In this document: positions 1-8,438 of the stretch, one piece after another
How the letters are laid out: every line of letters begins with the position of its first letter
Numbering within the stretch: the first letter of the stretch is position 1
Assembly: GCA_025757745.1 (NCBI GenBank)
Contig: CP107217.1
Coordinates: forward strand, 496,001 to 560,000
Origin: Coriobacteriaceae bacterium
GTDB taxonomy: Bacteria > Actinomycetota > Coriobacteriia > Coriobacteriales > Coriobacteriaceae
Length of the DNA stretch: 64,000 nucleotides
Direction: 5' to 3'
The notes under the pieces: generated by a model
What the model saw: the letters and a program-made list of their open reading frames with translations, nothing else
Database searches by the model: none
What the model was told of the DNA's origin: nothing
Program-made: the position numbers and the translations under genes

Positions 1-2
1 CG

Positions 3-689
3 CTCGACACACTTGACCCCGCGCTGTTTGGAAAGATCACGCGCCTGGGTCGACTCGAGCAGACCATGGCTGGCATCGACGCGGCGCTGGCTTGGGGCTT
101 TGAGCCCGTTAAGGTCAACTGCGTTGTTGTGCGCCGGCTCAACCAGGATGTGGCGGCCCTCGCACGACTGACCGTCGACCGCCCCATCCACCTGCGCTTT
201 ATCGAATACATGCCCATCGGCGACGAGCGCACGAGCTCGCATTGCGCCGTGGACCCTCACGCACCCACGCTCAACCCCGAGTTGTGGGATGCGAGCGACA
301 GCGTGCCGAGCGACGAGCTGCGGGCGCGCGTCAATGCCGGGGCCGCCGCGATGGGTCTGGGCGAGCTCGAACCGCTTGACATCACCGACGCTCCTGCCGG
401 CGCGGGCCCCGCGCGCTATTGGCGCTTTCCGGGCGCGGCGGGAACGGTCGGCTTCATCAGCGCCATGTCCAACCATTTTTGCGCGAGCTGCAACCGCCTG
501 CGCCTGACGGCCGATGGCAACGTGCGTCCGTGCCTGTTCAGCGATGCCGAGTATTCGGTGCGCGAGGCGTTGCGCCGTGGTGATGATATGCAGGTACTTT
601 CGATTTGGCGCGATGCTGTGGCCCACAAACCGCAGGAACACGCGATAATTGAGGGCACGCAACGATTTATGTCCCAAATCGGAGGATGA
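3..689 (+). CDS. moaA: GTP 3',8-cyclase MoaA, 3' part (5' end outside window)
   Basis: Radical-SAM enzyme that rearranges GTP to 3',8-cyclo-GTP, the first step of molybdenum cofactor synthesis. The frame is open from base 3, so the N-terminal radical-SAM CxxxCxxC lies before the window. Visible family signatures are SLDTL-like LDTLDP, GRLEQTMAGIDAAL, KVNCVVVRRLN and RFIEYMP. The C-terminal second 4Fe-4S motif is CASC followed by 13 residues and another Cys (CX2CX13C), which is diagnostic for MoaA. The stop is at 687-689, five bases before the next gene, whose ribosome site GGAGGA overlaps the moaA end, so the two are co-transcribed. An internal ATG at 66 is not the true start because the MoaA homology runs straight through it. 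Confidence 0.95.
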   Translation, partial: LDTLDPALFGKITRLGRLEQTMAGIDAALAWGFEPVKVNCVVVRRLNQDVAALARLTVDRPIHLRFIEYMPIGDERTSSHCAVDPHAPTLNPELWDASDSVPSDELRARVNAGAAAMGLGELEPLDITDAPAGAGPARYWRFPGAAGTVGFISAMSNHFCASCNRLRLTADGNVRPCLFSDAEYSVREALRRGDDMQVLSIWRDAVAHKPQEHAIIEGTQRFMSQIGG

Positions 690-693
690 TCAT

Positions 694-1995
694 ATGGCCA
701 AGAGCAGGTACGCCGATGCCACCAAGGCCGCTCGCAGGGCCGCGATGTCTGCCCATAAAGCCACGGCTGCTGCCAGCAACACCGCTGGGTCCGCGGCGGT
801 ACAGCCGTCCGCCGGCACTGTTGCCGAGCCCGCCCGCGACGCCCGCCGCGACGAGCTGACGCACGTGGATGCCAAGGGCGAGGTGCGCATGGTTGACGTG
901 TCCGACAAGGCCGAGACCCATCGCATTGCCATCGCCGAGGGCACGATTCTTATGCACCCCGAGACGCAGGCCATGGTGCTGCAGGATGGCGCTAAAAAGG
1001 GCGACGTGCTCGCTTGCGCACGCGTTGCGGGCATCATGGCCATCAAACGTACGAGTGACATCATCCCCATGTGCCATCCGTTGCTCATTACCAAGAGTAA
1101 GTGCGATATCGAGCCTATCGCGCCGGCGGGGACGCCTGCCGAGGACGTGCCCGAGGGCTGGGCGCCGCCGCGCGCGGACGGGCAGGTTGGCTTTCATGTG
1201 TTGGTCACGGCGGGCGTGACGGGCAAGACGGGTATTGAGATGGAGGCCCTGACCGGCGCGAGTGCCGCGTGCCTCACGATCTATGACATGTGCAAGGCGG
1301 TCGACCGCGGTATGGAGATCGTCGACGTGCGCCTGCTGCACAAGGAGGGCGGCCGCTCGGGCGTGTGGGATCGCGCAGGGCGTCAGGCCGCTGCTGTTGA
1401 AGCCGTGGCCGCTGACGGTGCCGCGCCCGCGAGCGCATCCGTCGCCGTCGCGCCCGCAGCTCCGACACCGGCCGTCCCCGCGATCGCGTTTATCGGCTAC
1501 CAAAACTCGGGCAAGACCACGCTCGTCGAGAAGGTCATTGCCGAGCTCACCCGTCGCGGTCTGCGCGTGGGTTCGCTCAAGCATCATGGGCATCATGGCT
1601 TTGATATCGATGTGCCCGCTAAGGACACCTGGCGCCATCACCAGGCCGGATCCAAGCACGTGGGCCTCATCTGCGCCACGCGTTGGGCGGAGTACGCCGA
1701 CACGCGCGAGGAGAACGAGATGACCGCGCGCGAGCTGCTGTCGCGCTACAACGATGTCGACGTGGTGATCATCGAGGGCTACAAGACCGAGGGCTTCGAC
1801 AACATCGTCGTCGCGCGATCTGGTGTCGACCGTCTACGCGGCAAGAGCTCGCTCGACCTGGTCGACGGTCACACGCTGGCCCTTGCCTGCAACGAGGCCC
1901 TGGCACGCCAGGCCTTCGACGCCGGCTTTGCGACCCGAGCCATCAACATCAACGACGCTCGAGCCATCTGCGACCTTATCCAAGATCACCTTTAA
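694..1995 (+). CDS. moaC: MoaC-MobB fusion protein (molybdenum cofactor synthesis)
   Basis: Bifunctional 433-residue protein. Residues ~54-225 are MoaC (cyclic pyranopterin monophosphate synthase, next step after MoaA) with MCHPLL, the EMEALTGASAACLTIYDMCK segment and the catalytic-lysine segment LLHKEGGRSG. An Ala/Pro-rich linker (~228-260) leads to MobB (~262-433), the GTP-binding adapter for guanylyl-molybdopterin, with P-loop GYQNSGKTT and a His-rich GSLKHHGHHGFDID stretch. The start at 694 is chosen because GGAGGA (681-686) precedes it by seven bases; a start at 649 would lie inside moaA. The first ~50 residues are a low-complexity Ala/Arg extension not needed for MoaC. The fusion ties an early and a late Moco step together. 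Domain calls are firm; the benefit of fusion is inference. Confidence 0.92.
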   Translation: MAKSRYADATKAARRAAMSAHKATAAASNTAGSAAVQPSAGTVAEPARDARRDELTHVDAKGEVRMVDVSDKAETHRIAIAEGTILMHPETQAMVLQDGAKKGDVLACARVAGIMAIKRTSDIIPMCHPLLITKSKCDIEPIAPAGTPAEDVPEGWAPPRADGQVGFHVLVTAGVTGKTGIEMEALTGASAACLTIYDMCKAVDRGMEIVDVRLLHKEGGRSGVWDRAGRQAAAVEAVAADGAAPASASVAVAPAAPTPAVPAIAFIGYQNSGKTTLVEKVIAELTRRGLRVGSLKHHGHHGFDIDVPAKDTWRHHQAGSKHVGLICATRWAEYADTREENEMTARELLSRYNDVDVVIIEGYKTEGFDNIVVARSGVDRLRGKSSLDLVDGHTLALACNEALARQAFDAGFATRAININDARAICDLIQDHL

Positions 1996-2020
1996 GGCTT
2001 GACGCTGCGCTGTCATAACG

Positions 2021-2049
2021 TGCCAAAAAGGGACAGGTTTATTTTGGCA
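2021..2049. repeat. Intergenic palindrome with GGGACAGG core
   Basis: Perfect 8-bp arms TGCCAAAA (2021-2028) and TTTTGGCA (2042-2049) flank AGGGACAGGTTTA. The GGGACAG core links it to the elements at 2074, 3647, 4609, 13511 and 46207, although the arms differ. Confidence 0.6.
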
Positions 2050-2073
2050 GGTTTTATCTGGGCAAACGTCATT

Positions 2074-2111
2074 CCACCACAAAGGGGACAGGCACCTTTG
2101 TGGTGGTTTTT
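2074..2111. repeat. Palindromic repeat (CCACCACAAAGG type), possible terminator
   Basis: Perfect 12-bp arms CCACCACAAAGG (2074-2085) and CCTTTGTGGTGG (2095-2106) enclose GGACAGGCA. A run of five T follows, so on the plus strand it can also terminate the moaA-moaC/mobB transcript. Near-identical copies occur at 3647, 4609, 13511 and, inverted, at 46207. Confidence 0.8.
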
Positions 2112-2280
2112 GCTTTGGTAGATTATCGGGACATGCCTTACAATCTACCAAGTAGTTCATGACGGGCGAAAAACGGAGAAAAGGGGCTCGATGCGTCCTT
2201 AATGTTTCATGCGGATAGATTGATTTGACAGACGGTGGCGAATGCCCACCGCCCGTATTCGTATGAAACAAGGAGTCTCC

Positions 2281-3561
2281 ATGCTCGCATCTCTTTTCTC
2301 AAAGCCTCAATCGTCGCTGTCCGTGCAGGCCAAGCGCCTGGTGGCAATGCGCTTCCTCATCTACACCGGTTTTCAGACCAGCTAGTTTATCGGCGTCATC
2401 GGAACGCTCACCTATGCAGACGATGCCTCAGTCGTGGCGACATCGCTGGCCGTCCTGTTTATGAATGTATTTGTGATCCTGGGGTCCTTTGCGGGCGGCG
2501 CGGCGCTCGACGCCTGGGGTCCGCGCCGCCATTTCTTGCTGAGCATCATCGGCGCTCTCGCAACTGGCGCGGCAATCATCGCCTTTGGTAGCGCGACCGG
2601 CGTCGTCCTGCTCGGCGCGGTGTTTCTGGGCTTTACGATGGGATTCGCCCAGCCCATCGCCACGTCCTATCCGGCCTACCTCACCGACGATCCTGTCGAG
2701 CTCAAAGACATCAACTCCGCCATCGCCATGTTTTCAAACGTGAGTATCATCGTTGGCCCCACGCTGGGCGGCTTTGTCGCGGCGGCTGCGTCGTCGCGCG
2801 CGGTGTTCGTGCTTATGATGCTCTTTACCGTGCTGGCGTTCGTCGTCGGTTGGGGCTTTAGGCCGCAGACCAGCCATATCGCCGGGCATGCGGATACCGA
2901 TTCGACAGAGGAAGGGGAGCGTGCGGGACGAAGCTCCAACCCTAGCACGTCCGCCCGCGCCACCTTCGCAGCCAGCATCAAGACGGTCTTCACCAACAGC
3001 GTCCTCGCGCTACTTTTCTGCATCATTTTTCTTTCGAACTTTGGCTACGGTGCCTTCGATCCGCTCGAGTCGTTTTTCTATCGCGATGTTCTGCACGTTG
3101 GCGTTGAGTGGATGGGCTGGCTCTCGTCTGCCTGCGGTGTCGGCGCGGTGCTGGGTGCCGTGCTCGCGCTCCGCTTGCCGCCGCACCTGGTCAACCTTAA
3201 AACGCTGCTCGTGGCGCTTATGTCCGTGGGCCTGGGAAGTCTGCTCTATGTGTGGACACCGTACGTGGGCGTGGCCCTTGTCGGCCAGATCGCCCTGGGT
3301 ATAGCTTGGGGTGTCGTCAACCCGCTCCACAACACCATTGTGCAGACGACGGCTCCGCTCGAGCAGCTTGGTCGCGTCAATTCGGTCATGGGCTTTGGCA
3401 ATATGTTCGCTGGTGTGGCCCCTCTGGCGATTGCCCCGTGGCTGGCGGCAACATTTGGCGTACAACGGACACTCGTGGGGGCAGGCATGGTCGTGACGGC
3501 GGTTCCCGCGGCACTGCTGCTGTTTGGACGCAATCACTTGGAACGTGCCGTAAAGCAGTAA
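2281..3561 (+). pseudogene. MFS transporter, interrupted by in-frame TAG at codon 35
   Basis: Major facilitator superfamily efflux-type transporter of 426 codons. The natural start is ATG 2281 with AAGGAG at 2269-2274. The frame reads through the first helix (MRFLIYTGFQTS) and then meets TAG at 2383-2385. It continues in the same frame as FIGVIGTLTYADD and then about eleven further membrane segments to 3561. One base change (TAT or TAC, Tyr, to TAG) would explain it. A protein begun at the next good Met (2434) would lack the first helix and have no clear ribosome site. MFS markers include the GSFAGGAALDAWGPRR loop after helix 2 and a charged central loop (residues ~205-230). It could be a recent inactivation, a strain-specific allele or a base-call error; the rest of the gene shows no decay. 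Confidence 0.85.
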
Positions 3562-3562
3562 G

Positions 3563-3627
3563 AAACCATCACAACATTCGGTAAAAATCGCGATTCTGCC
3601 GAAAAACGTCGAATGTTGTGATGGTTT
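3563..3627. repeat. 65-bp palindrome, family with AAACCATCACAACATTCG arms (copy 1)
   Basis: Perfect 18-bp arms: AAACCATCACAACATTCG (3563-3580) and its complement at 3610-3627. The loop contains the small palindrome ATCGCGAT. It starts one base after the MFS stop codon. Copy 2 is at 13556-13620, and each copy sits next to a CCACCACAAAGG-type repeat. Confidence 0.8.
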
Positions 3628-3646
3628 GGCCCGTAGACGCCGCGAT

Positions 3647-3679
3647 CACCACAAAGGGGCCAGGCGCCTTTGTGGTGGT
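3647..3679. repeat. Palindromic repeat (CCACCACAAAGG type)
   Basis: Arms CACCACAAAGG (3647-3657) and CCTTTGTGGTG (3667-3677) around GGCCAGGCG, followed by a T-rich stretch as at 2107. It lies 19 bases after the 65-bp palindrome. Confidence 0.8.
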
Positions 3680-3772
3680 TTTTGCTTTGACAGGCCGCGC
3701 CTGCGCCTTGGTATACCATGTACACCATTTCTGACCTCATCCAGCACCGCCGCACAACCCAGAAAGGCCCCC

Positions 3773-4594
3773 ATGGACACCACCTTCAGCCATATCAAAG
3801 CCGTGTTCTGCGATATCGACGGCACACTGCTCACGAGCCAGCACACGGTGTCCCCGCGCACCGTGGCGGCGATCCGCGCCCTGCGCGAGCGCGGTGTGCT
3901 CTTTGGCCTGTGCACCGGGCGCGACGCCCACGCGACCGAGGCCATGTACGAGCTCTGGGGCATCGAAGGCCTGGTGGACGTGCTGGTGGGCTGCGGTGGC
4001 GCCGAGGTCATCGACCGCGCGCACGACATCAACGAGCTGAGCTATCCGCTGCCGGGCGAGACCATCGCGCGCATCTGCAAGCACATGGCGGACCTTCCGG
4101 CAACACCCGTCTGCCCCCGAGACGGCGTGTTCTACGTGCCCGAGAGCAACGCGTGCGTCGAGCACCTGTCGCGCGTCGACGGCGTGCCCTACCAGGTGGT
4201 TGATTTTGCCGAGTTCTTGCGCGAGCCGCAGCCCAAGGTGATGTTTACCATGGCGCCCGAGGTGATGCCGCGGGTGATTGAACGGGCGTCGACGTTTGCA
4301 GATAACACTGTTAAGGCGGCGGCCCTGCAGACCACGCAGCGGCTCTACGAGTTCATGGATCCGCGCGTGTCCAAGACGCGCGGCCTTGGGCGCGTGGCGG
4401 AGCTCAGCGATATGGAGCTCCAGGACATCTGCGTGTTTGGCGATGCGGACAACGACACCTGCATGGTGGCCGACGCCGGCGTGGGCGTGGCTATGGCAAA
4501 CGGCAGCGACGCCACCCGTACCGCCGCGGACTTTGTAACCGCGAGCAACGACGAGGACGGCATCGCGATCTTTATCGAGGAACATCTGCTGTAG
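3773..4594 (+). CDS. Cof-type HAD-IIB family phosphatase
   Basis: Predicted cytoplasmic sugar-phosphate or nucleotide phosphatase of the haloacid dehalogenase superfamily, 273 residues, the usual length for Cof/YidA proteins. Motif I is CDIDGTLL (nucleophile Asp14, acid/base Asp16). Motif II is in LFGLCTGRD. Motif IV is CVFGDADND (~residue 222), followed by the typical GVGVAMANGSDATR loop. The C2-type cap (IIB) lies between motifs II and III. ATG 3773 follows AGAAAGG with normal spacing; a longer open frame upstream runs through the palindromic repeats and is not used. The substrate cannot be told from sequence. It stands alone between repeat-rich gaps. Confidence 0.88.
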   Translation: MDTTFSHIKAVFCDIDGTLLTSQHTVSPRTVAAIRALRERGVLFGLCTGRDAHATEAMYELWGIEGLVDVLVGCGGAEVIDRAHDINELSYPLPGETIARICKHMADLPATPVCPRDGVFYVPESNACVEHLSRVDGVPYQVVDFAEFLREPQPKVMFTMAPEVMPRVIERASTFADNTVKAAALQTTQRLYEFMDPRVSKTRGLGRVAELSDMELQDICVFGDADNDTCMVADAGVGVAMANGSDATRTAADFVTASNDEDGIAIFIEEHLL

Positions 4595-4608
4595 TGCCGG
4601 GGCAGAAT

Positions 4609-4640
4609 CACCACAAAGGGGACGGGCACCTTCGTGGTGG
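4609..4640. repeat. Palindromic repeat (CCACCACAAAGG type)
   Basis: Arms CACCACAAAGG (4609-4619) and CCTTCGTGGTG (4629-4639) with one mismatch, core GGACGGGCA. It lies 14 bases after the HAD gene stop and may serve as its transcript end. Confidence 0.75.
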
Positions 4641-5099
4641 CCTCAGGCGATTTGGGCGAGTTGATGCCTACAATCTGCGCGCAAATTCAAATTTGGTTGT
4701 CTGAACATTACGCTTCCAACCACCGATGGGCTAAAGATATTCTCATCAGCTTGGCAGGGTATTACTCCCGGTAAATGACCTACCGCTCATGGTCGATTTT
4801 CGACTGTTTACAGGATGTTTACTCTTGAGCAAAATGTTGTGCAAATAAATCTAATGCCATTAAAAAATTATTGACAACTATATTACCAGCAGAAACAAAA
4901 AATAGATAGCGAATAAACGAAGGTAAATCTGAGCAAATGTCAAGAGAATTGAGAATTCGCTACAAAACAATCGGTTATCTTGTTCAGATGTTCAAACAAT
5001 CGCTACAATATGGATCACTAAGCGAGCGCAATTACAGGTTGCGCAGATACGTTTGATAGTGAAAGAGCAAGATCGCGGTCTCTTGGGGAGGAGACATCG
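4641..5099 (+). promoter_or_regulatory. AT-rich upstream region and candidate promoter of pilus locus
   Basis: About 460 bases without a gene, clearly more AT-rich than its surroundings. Candidate promoter: TTGTTC (4980-4985), 18 bases, TACAAT (5004-5009), about 90 bases before the adhesin start. A second TTGACA (4871-4876) has no convincing -10. A strong ribosome site GGGGAGGAG (5085-5093) precedes ATG 5100. No protein or RNA gene is visible here. Confidence 0.45.
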
Positions 5100-8000
5100 A
5101 TGAAAGCGAATTCGGACAAATCTAAGCAGAGTAATAAAGCGACGCGCCGTGTGCTGGCAGGCGTTTTGTGCGGAGCCTCCGTGTTGAGCCTGGTACTGTC
5201 GCTCGTCATGCCCCCGATCTCGCAGGCTATTGCCAACGATGCCGAGGCGGTTTCTACCGAGGAAACTGTGATGGGGGGGGGTTCCTCAAGTGAGTTTGCT
5301 GGTGTAGACAACACTGCTAACGAGGATGCCGTAAACCAGGATAGTGATGGTGCCGTGGCCGACGACGATGTTCAGTCGGAGGAGCAGTCCAAGGACGAGT
5401 CACAGGCAGAAGATAATGAAGCGATCGACGATGGTGCTGGTTCGTCAGCCGAGGAGGCTGTGGCGAGCGAAGAGACAGCCACGGCCATCAATAATGCCGA
5501 TGATTTGCAGAGAAAGCTTTTAGGCGTTGTGGAAAATAAAGCCGCCAGCTTTAAGCTTTCGGCTGATATTGACTATGCTGGCGAAATCACACTTAACAAG
5601 AACGGCAGCATGATAACGCTGGACCTAAACGGCTTCAAAATCACGCATTCAGGCGACAATTCAAACAAGCCGCTCTTCAATATCGCCAATAACGCTGCGC
5701 TTACCCTCAAAGATTCTAAACAAGGGTCTGATCAAAAGCAGGATTCGGATGGCGACAATAACGGGCGAGTTGCCTTGATGGGATGCGACAGTTCTGGCAT
5801 TCCGACTAAGCTGACGTATTACGTGACCGAATCGACGCCGAACGGTACAGGGACAACCGAGACTCTCTATAGGCACGAGGTCAGCATCAAGGGTGCCATC
5901 GTGGGTACCGCTGCTGGCTCCACGATGAAGCTCATCAACGTTTATGCGGGCGGTACGTTTAATCTCGATAGCGGCGTACTTACCCAAAAGAAAAATTGCA
6001 ACGTCGGCAACCTCATCTATGCCGAAAACGGCTCTACCGTCAACATGAGCGGCGGCTATGTGTGTGGCGCTTCTAGCTCGGGCGCGGGCGCGGGCATTAT
6101 GGTGTCCAACGCGAATGGCGGCGCTTCGACCCTCAATTTGACCGGTGGCGTAATTGCAGGCAACTATGCCTCCAATGGCGGCGGCGTGTACGCTAACGGA
6201 TCCACAATTAATATGACCGGCGGCACGATTTCCGGTAACGGTACGTTCAAAGATCGATCAGGCTACGGCGCCGGTGTTTGTGCCGTTGGTTCAACAGTAG
6301 TCATTTCAGGTGGTTACATTACCAACAACAACTATCAGTTCTACAGCGACAATGAAGGCTCTACGAAGCATATCGGCAACGGATGTCACGGCGGTGGTGG
6401 TATTGCTGCCTTCAATAACGGCAGTCTCACAATTAACGGTGGCTACATCACCGGTAACTATTCTGCCGAGGCCGGTGGCGGTATTTATGCTGGCGCTTGG
6501 AATCAGGCCCTCTCCTTGTTTTCGTTCTCTGGTGGAAGCATCGCCAGCAATGTGGCGCAAAACTCTGAGGGCGGCGGCATCCGTATCGCTGCGCCTACAG
6601 TTGGCGAATTTAATGTGATCGGCAAGAAAGCCTACATAACTAACAATACGACTAATACCCCCAATGACTGGGGCGGCGGCGGCGTGTTTGTCCAGGGAGG
6701 CAACAGTGCCGAAGGCGTTAATTCGGCGTGTCTCAAGATATCCAACGCCCTGATTACCAAAAACTCGGCCAAGGGCTATGGTGGTGGCTTCGCGGCCTGC
6801 CCGAGCGGCAAGACGGCGATTACAGATGCCAATGGTATTGCGATTTTCGGAAACACCGATGCAAACGGTGAGAATCTATCAGGCGGCACCAATGGTAAGA
6901 ATGAAGACCAGCCTTCAAGTGTTGATGGCGGTGAGATTACTGATGACTTCAAGAGGCGTGGCCATGAGGACCTCTTCCTTATCCGCAAGTCGGATAACGC
7001 TGACTATATCGCAGCCGTAACGGGCCAGATGCTCGGCGGTGGTGCTGCAAATTGGTCGGGCACGATTGACGGTCAGCTTGCGACCATCGGTAAGTATGAC
7101 GGAGCCCAAGCCAAGTACATGATTGGCCTAAAGTCCAAACCGTCCGCTGAAGATCAAAATGCTGCTATAGGGCTGGCTACGTTATATATCACGGGCAACA
7201 GCTCCAATATCCACGGTGGCGGAATCATGACCAACGGAGACGTTGTCGCCGGTTCCACTCGAGAGGTCAAGGTTTACCCCAAGATGAAGCTCAACGGCAC
7301 CAAGGTGCTTGAGGGCGGCAAGCTTAAAGGAAATGATTTCGATTTCCAGCTTCTCAGGCAGAACAAGATTATTAACGAACTAGGCGAGATCTCATATACG
7401 ATTCCGAGCTTTGACTCCAATGGTGATCTTCAGCTCAATCGCTGCTCGGTGGTCGATACGGTGAAAAACGATGAGAACGGAAATCTCACCTTTGATCTGG
7501 GTGAAGTTTATGCCGATGACGATCTTGTTTACTACTTGGTAGAGGTTCCGGGCACGGACAAGGACAAGGGCGTGACTTACGACAAAACGATCTACAAAAT
7601 TGATCCTGAGGTTGTGAAGGATGAGGGCAAGTCGCACAACGTGCTTGACATTAAATACACGTATTACAAAGTCAAGAGCGTTTCGGTAACAAAGGTAAAA
7701 AATGACGGCGCTGGCGCAAGAACGCCAGAAACAGAACCAGCAGCCGTCACAGAAGCTGAAGGCGAAAACGCTGTTATCGTTGCGCTTACTAGTGGTGCAA
7801 CTTTCACCAACAAGTACACTCCGTACACCTCCAGCGGTTCTTGGACTCCCAAGGCGACTAAGGTCGTTGAGGGTGGCGAGATGAAGGAGTTTACGCTTCA
7901 GCTTGCGACCGATGGCAGTTTTCAGCACATTATTCGTGAGGCCAATACTACTGGCGATAACAAGAAGCAGACGCTTTCGTTCTTAGATGACTCTGATAAG

Positions 8001-8438
8001 GGGATTGAGTACTCGCTCTCTGATATCACGAAGGAGCCTGACTCCACGGGCCGTGGCGCTTCCAAGACCTTCACGTACTATGTGCGCGAGAAAGACAACA
8101 GTTCGCTGTTCTCGCACTACAAGTTCGATAATTCGGTCTACAAGTTCACAGTTGTTGCAACGGACAATACCAGTGGGACCATCAGCTGTAAGGTGACCTA
8201 CAGGAGGGGGACCGTTGACCCCGGCGGTACGTGGGTAAACGCCGATACTGCGGACCACGAACTCACCGACAGTTCCACCCCCACCTTCACCAACACCTAC
8301 TCCACCTCTTTGCCCCTTTCTGGTATGTCGGGCGTCACTCTGACGTACCTTGCCGGCGCGGCGGTGCTTTGCGCTGCTGCGGCCTGGATGCACATTCGTC
8401 GCAAGGCGAATGCGAAGGGAGGCGAGCGTCGTGAATAA
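5100..8438 (+). CDS. LPXTG-type surface adhesin with beta-helix and pilin-type domains
   Basis: 1112-residue cell-wall protein, probably the tip adhesin of a sortase-assembled pilus. Order: basic N-terminus and signal peptide (~1-45, cleavage near ISQAIA/NDAE); acidic Ser/Glu/Asp-rich linker (~46-135); right-handed beta-helix of Gly/Asn-rich rungs such as NLTGGVIAGNYASNGGGVYA (~160-700); then Cna-B/FCT-type pilin domains (~710-1065). The sorting signal is LPLSG (1071-1075), followed by a hydrophobic helix and HIRRKANAKGGERRE. Nine consecutive G (5273-5281) lie in codons 58-61. Codon use is more AT-rich than in the next gene. Its stop overlaps the next start by eight bases, indicating one operon. 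Beta-helix adhesins often bind glycans; the ligand here is unknown. Confidence 0.85.
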   Translation: MKANSDKSKQSNKATRRVLAGVLCGASVLSLVLSLVMPPISQAIANDAEAVSTEETVMGGGSSSEFAGVDNTANEDAVNQDSDGAVADDDVQSEEQSKDESQAEDNEAIDDGAGSSAEEAVASEETATAINNADDLQRKLLGVVENKAASFKLSADIDYAGEITLNKNGSMITLDLNGFKITHSGDNSNKPLFNIANNAALTLKDSKQGSDQKQDSDGDNNGRVALMGCDSSGIPTKLTYYVTESTPNGTGTTETLYRHEVSIKGAIVGTAAGSTMKLINVYAGGTFNLDSGVLTQKKNCNVGNLIYAENGSTVNMSGGYVCGASSSGAGAGIMVSNANGGASTLNLTGGVIAGNYASNGGGVYANGSTINMTGGTISGNGTFKDRSGYGAGVCAVGSTVVISGGYITNNNYQFYSDNEGSTKHIGNGCHGGGGIAAFNNGSLTINGGYITGNYSAEAGGGIYAGAWNQALSLFSFSGGSIASNVAQNSEGGGIRIAAPTVGEFNVIGKKAYITNNTTNTPNDWGGGGVFVQGGNSAEGVNSACLKISNALITKNSAKGYGGGFAACPSGKTAITDANGIAIFGNTDANGENLSGGTNGKNEDQPSSVDGGEITDDFKRRGHEDLFLIRKSDNADYIAAVTGQMLGGGAANWSGTIDGQLATIGKYDGAQAKYMIGLKSKPSAEDQNAAIGLATLYITGNSSNIHGGGIMTNGDVVAGSTREVKVYPKMKLNGTKVLEGGKLKGNDFDFQLLRQNKIINELGEISYTIPSFDSNGDLQLNRCSVVDTVKNDENGNLTFDLGEVYADDDLVYYLVEVPGTDKDKGVTYDKTIYKIDPEVVKDEGKSHNVLDIKYTYYKVKSVSVTKVKNDGAGARTPETEPAAVTEAEGENAVIVALTSGATFTNKYTPYTSSGSWTPKATKVVEGGEMKEFTLQLATDGSFQHIIREANTTGDNKKQTLSFLDDSDKGIEYSLSDITKEPDSTGRGASKTFTYYVREKDNSSLFSHYKFDNSVYKFTVVATDNTSGTISCKVTYRRGTVDPGGTWVNADTADHELTDSSTPTFTNTYSTSLPLSGMSGVTLTYLAGAAVLCAAAAWMHIRRKANAKGGERRE
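5273..5281 (+). repeat. G9 homopolymer in the adhesin coding sequence
   Basis: Nine G in a row just after the codon for Met58, in the disordered linker behind the signal peptide. A gain or loss of one G would shift the frame and truncate the adhesin early. The present length is in frame. Confidence 0.9.

Noticed and set aside
667..1659. Long minus-strand frame opposite moaC-mobB
   Set aside because: Antisense shadow of a well-supported gene; no motifs.
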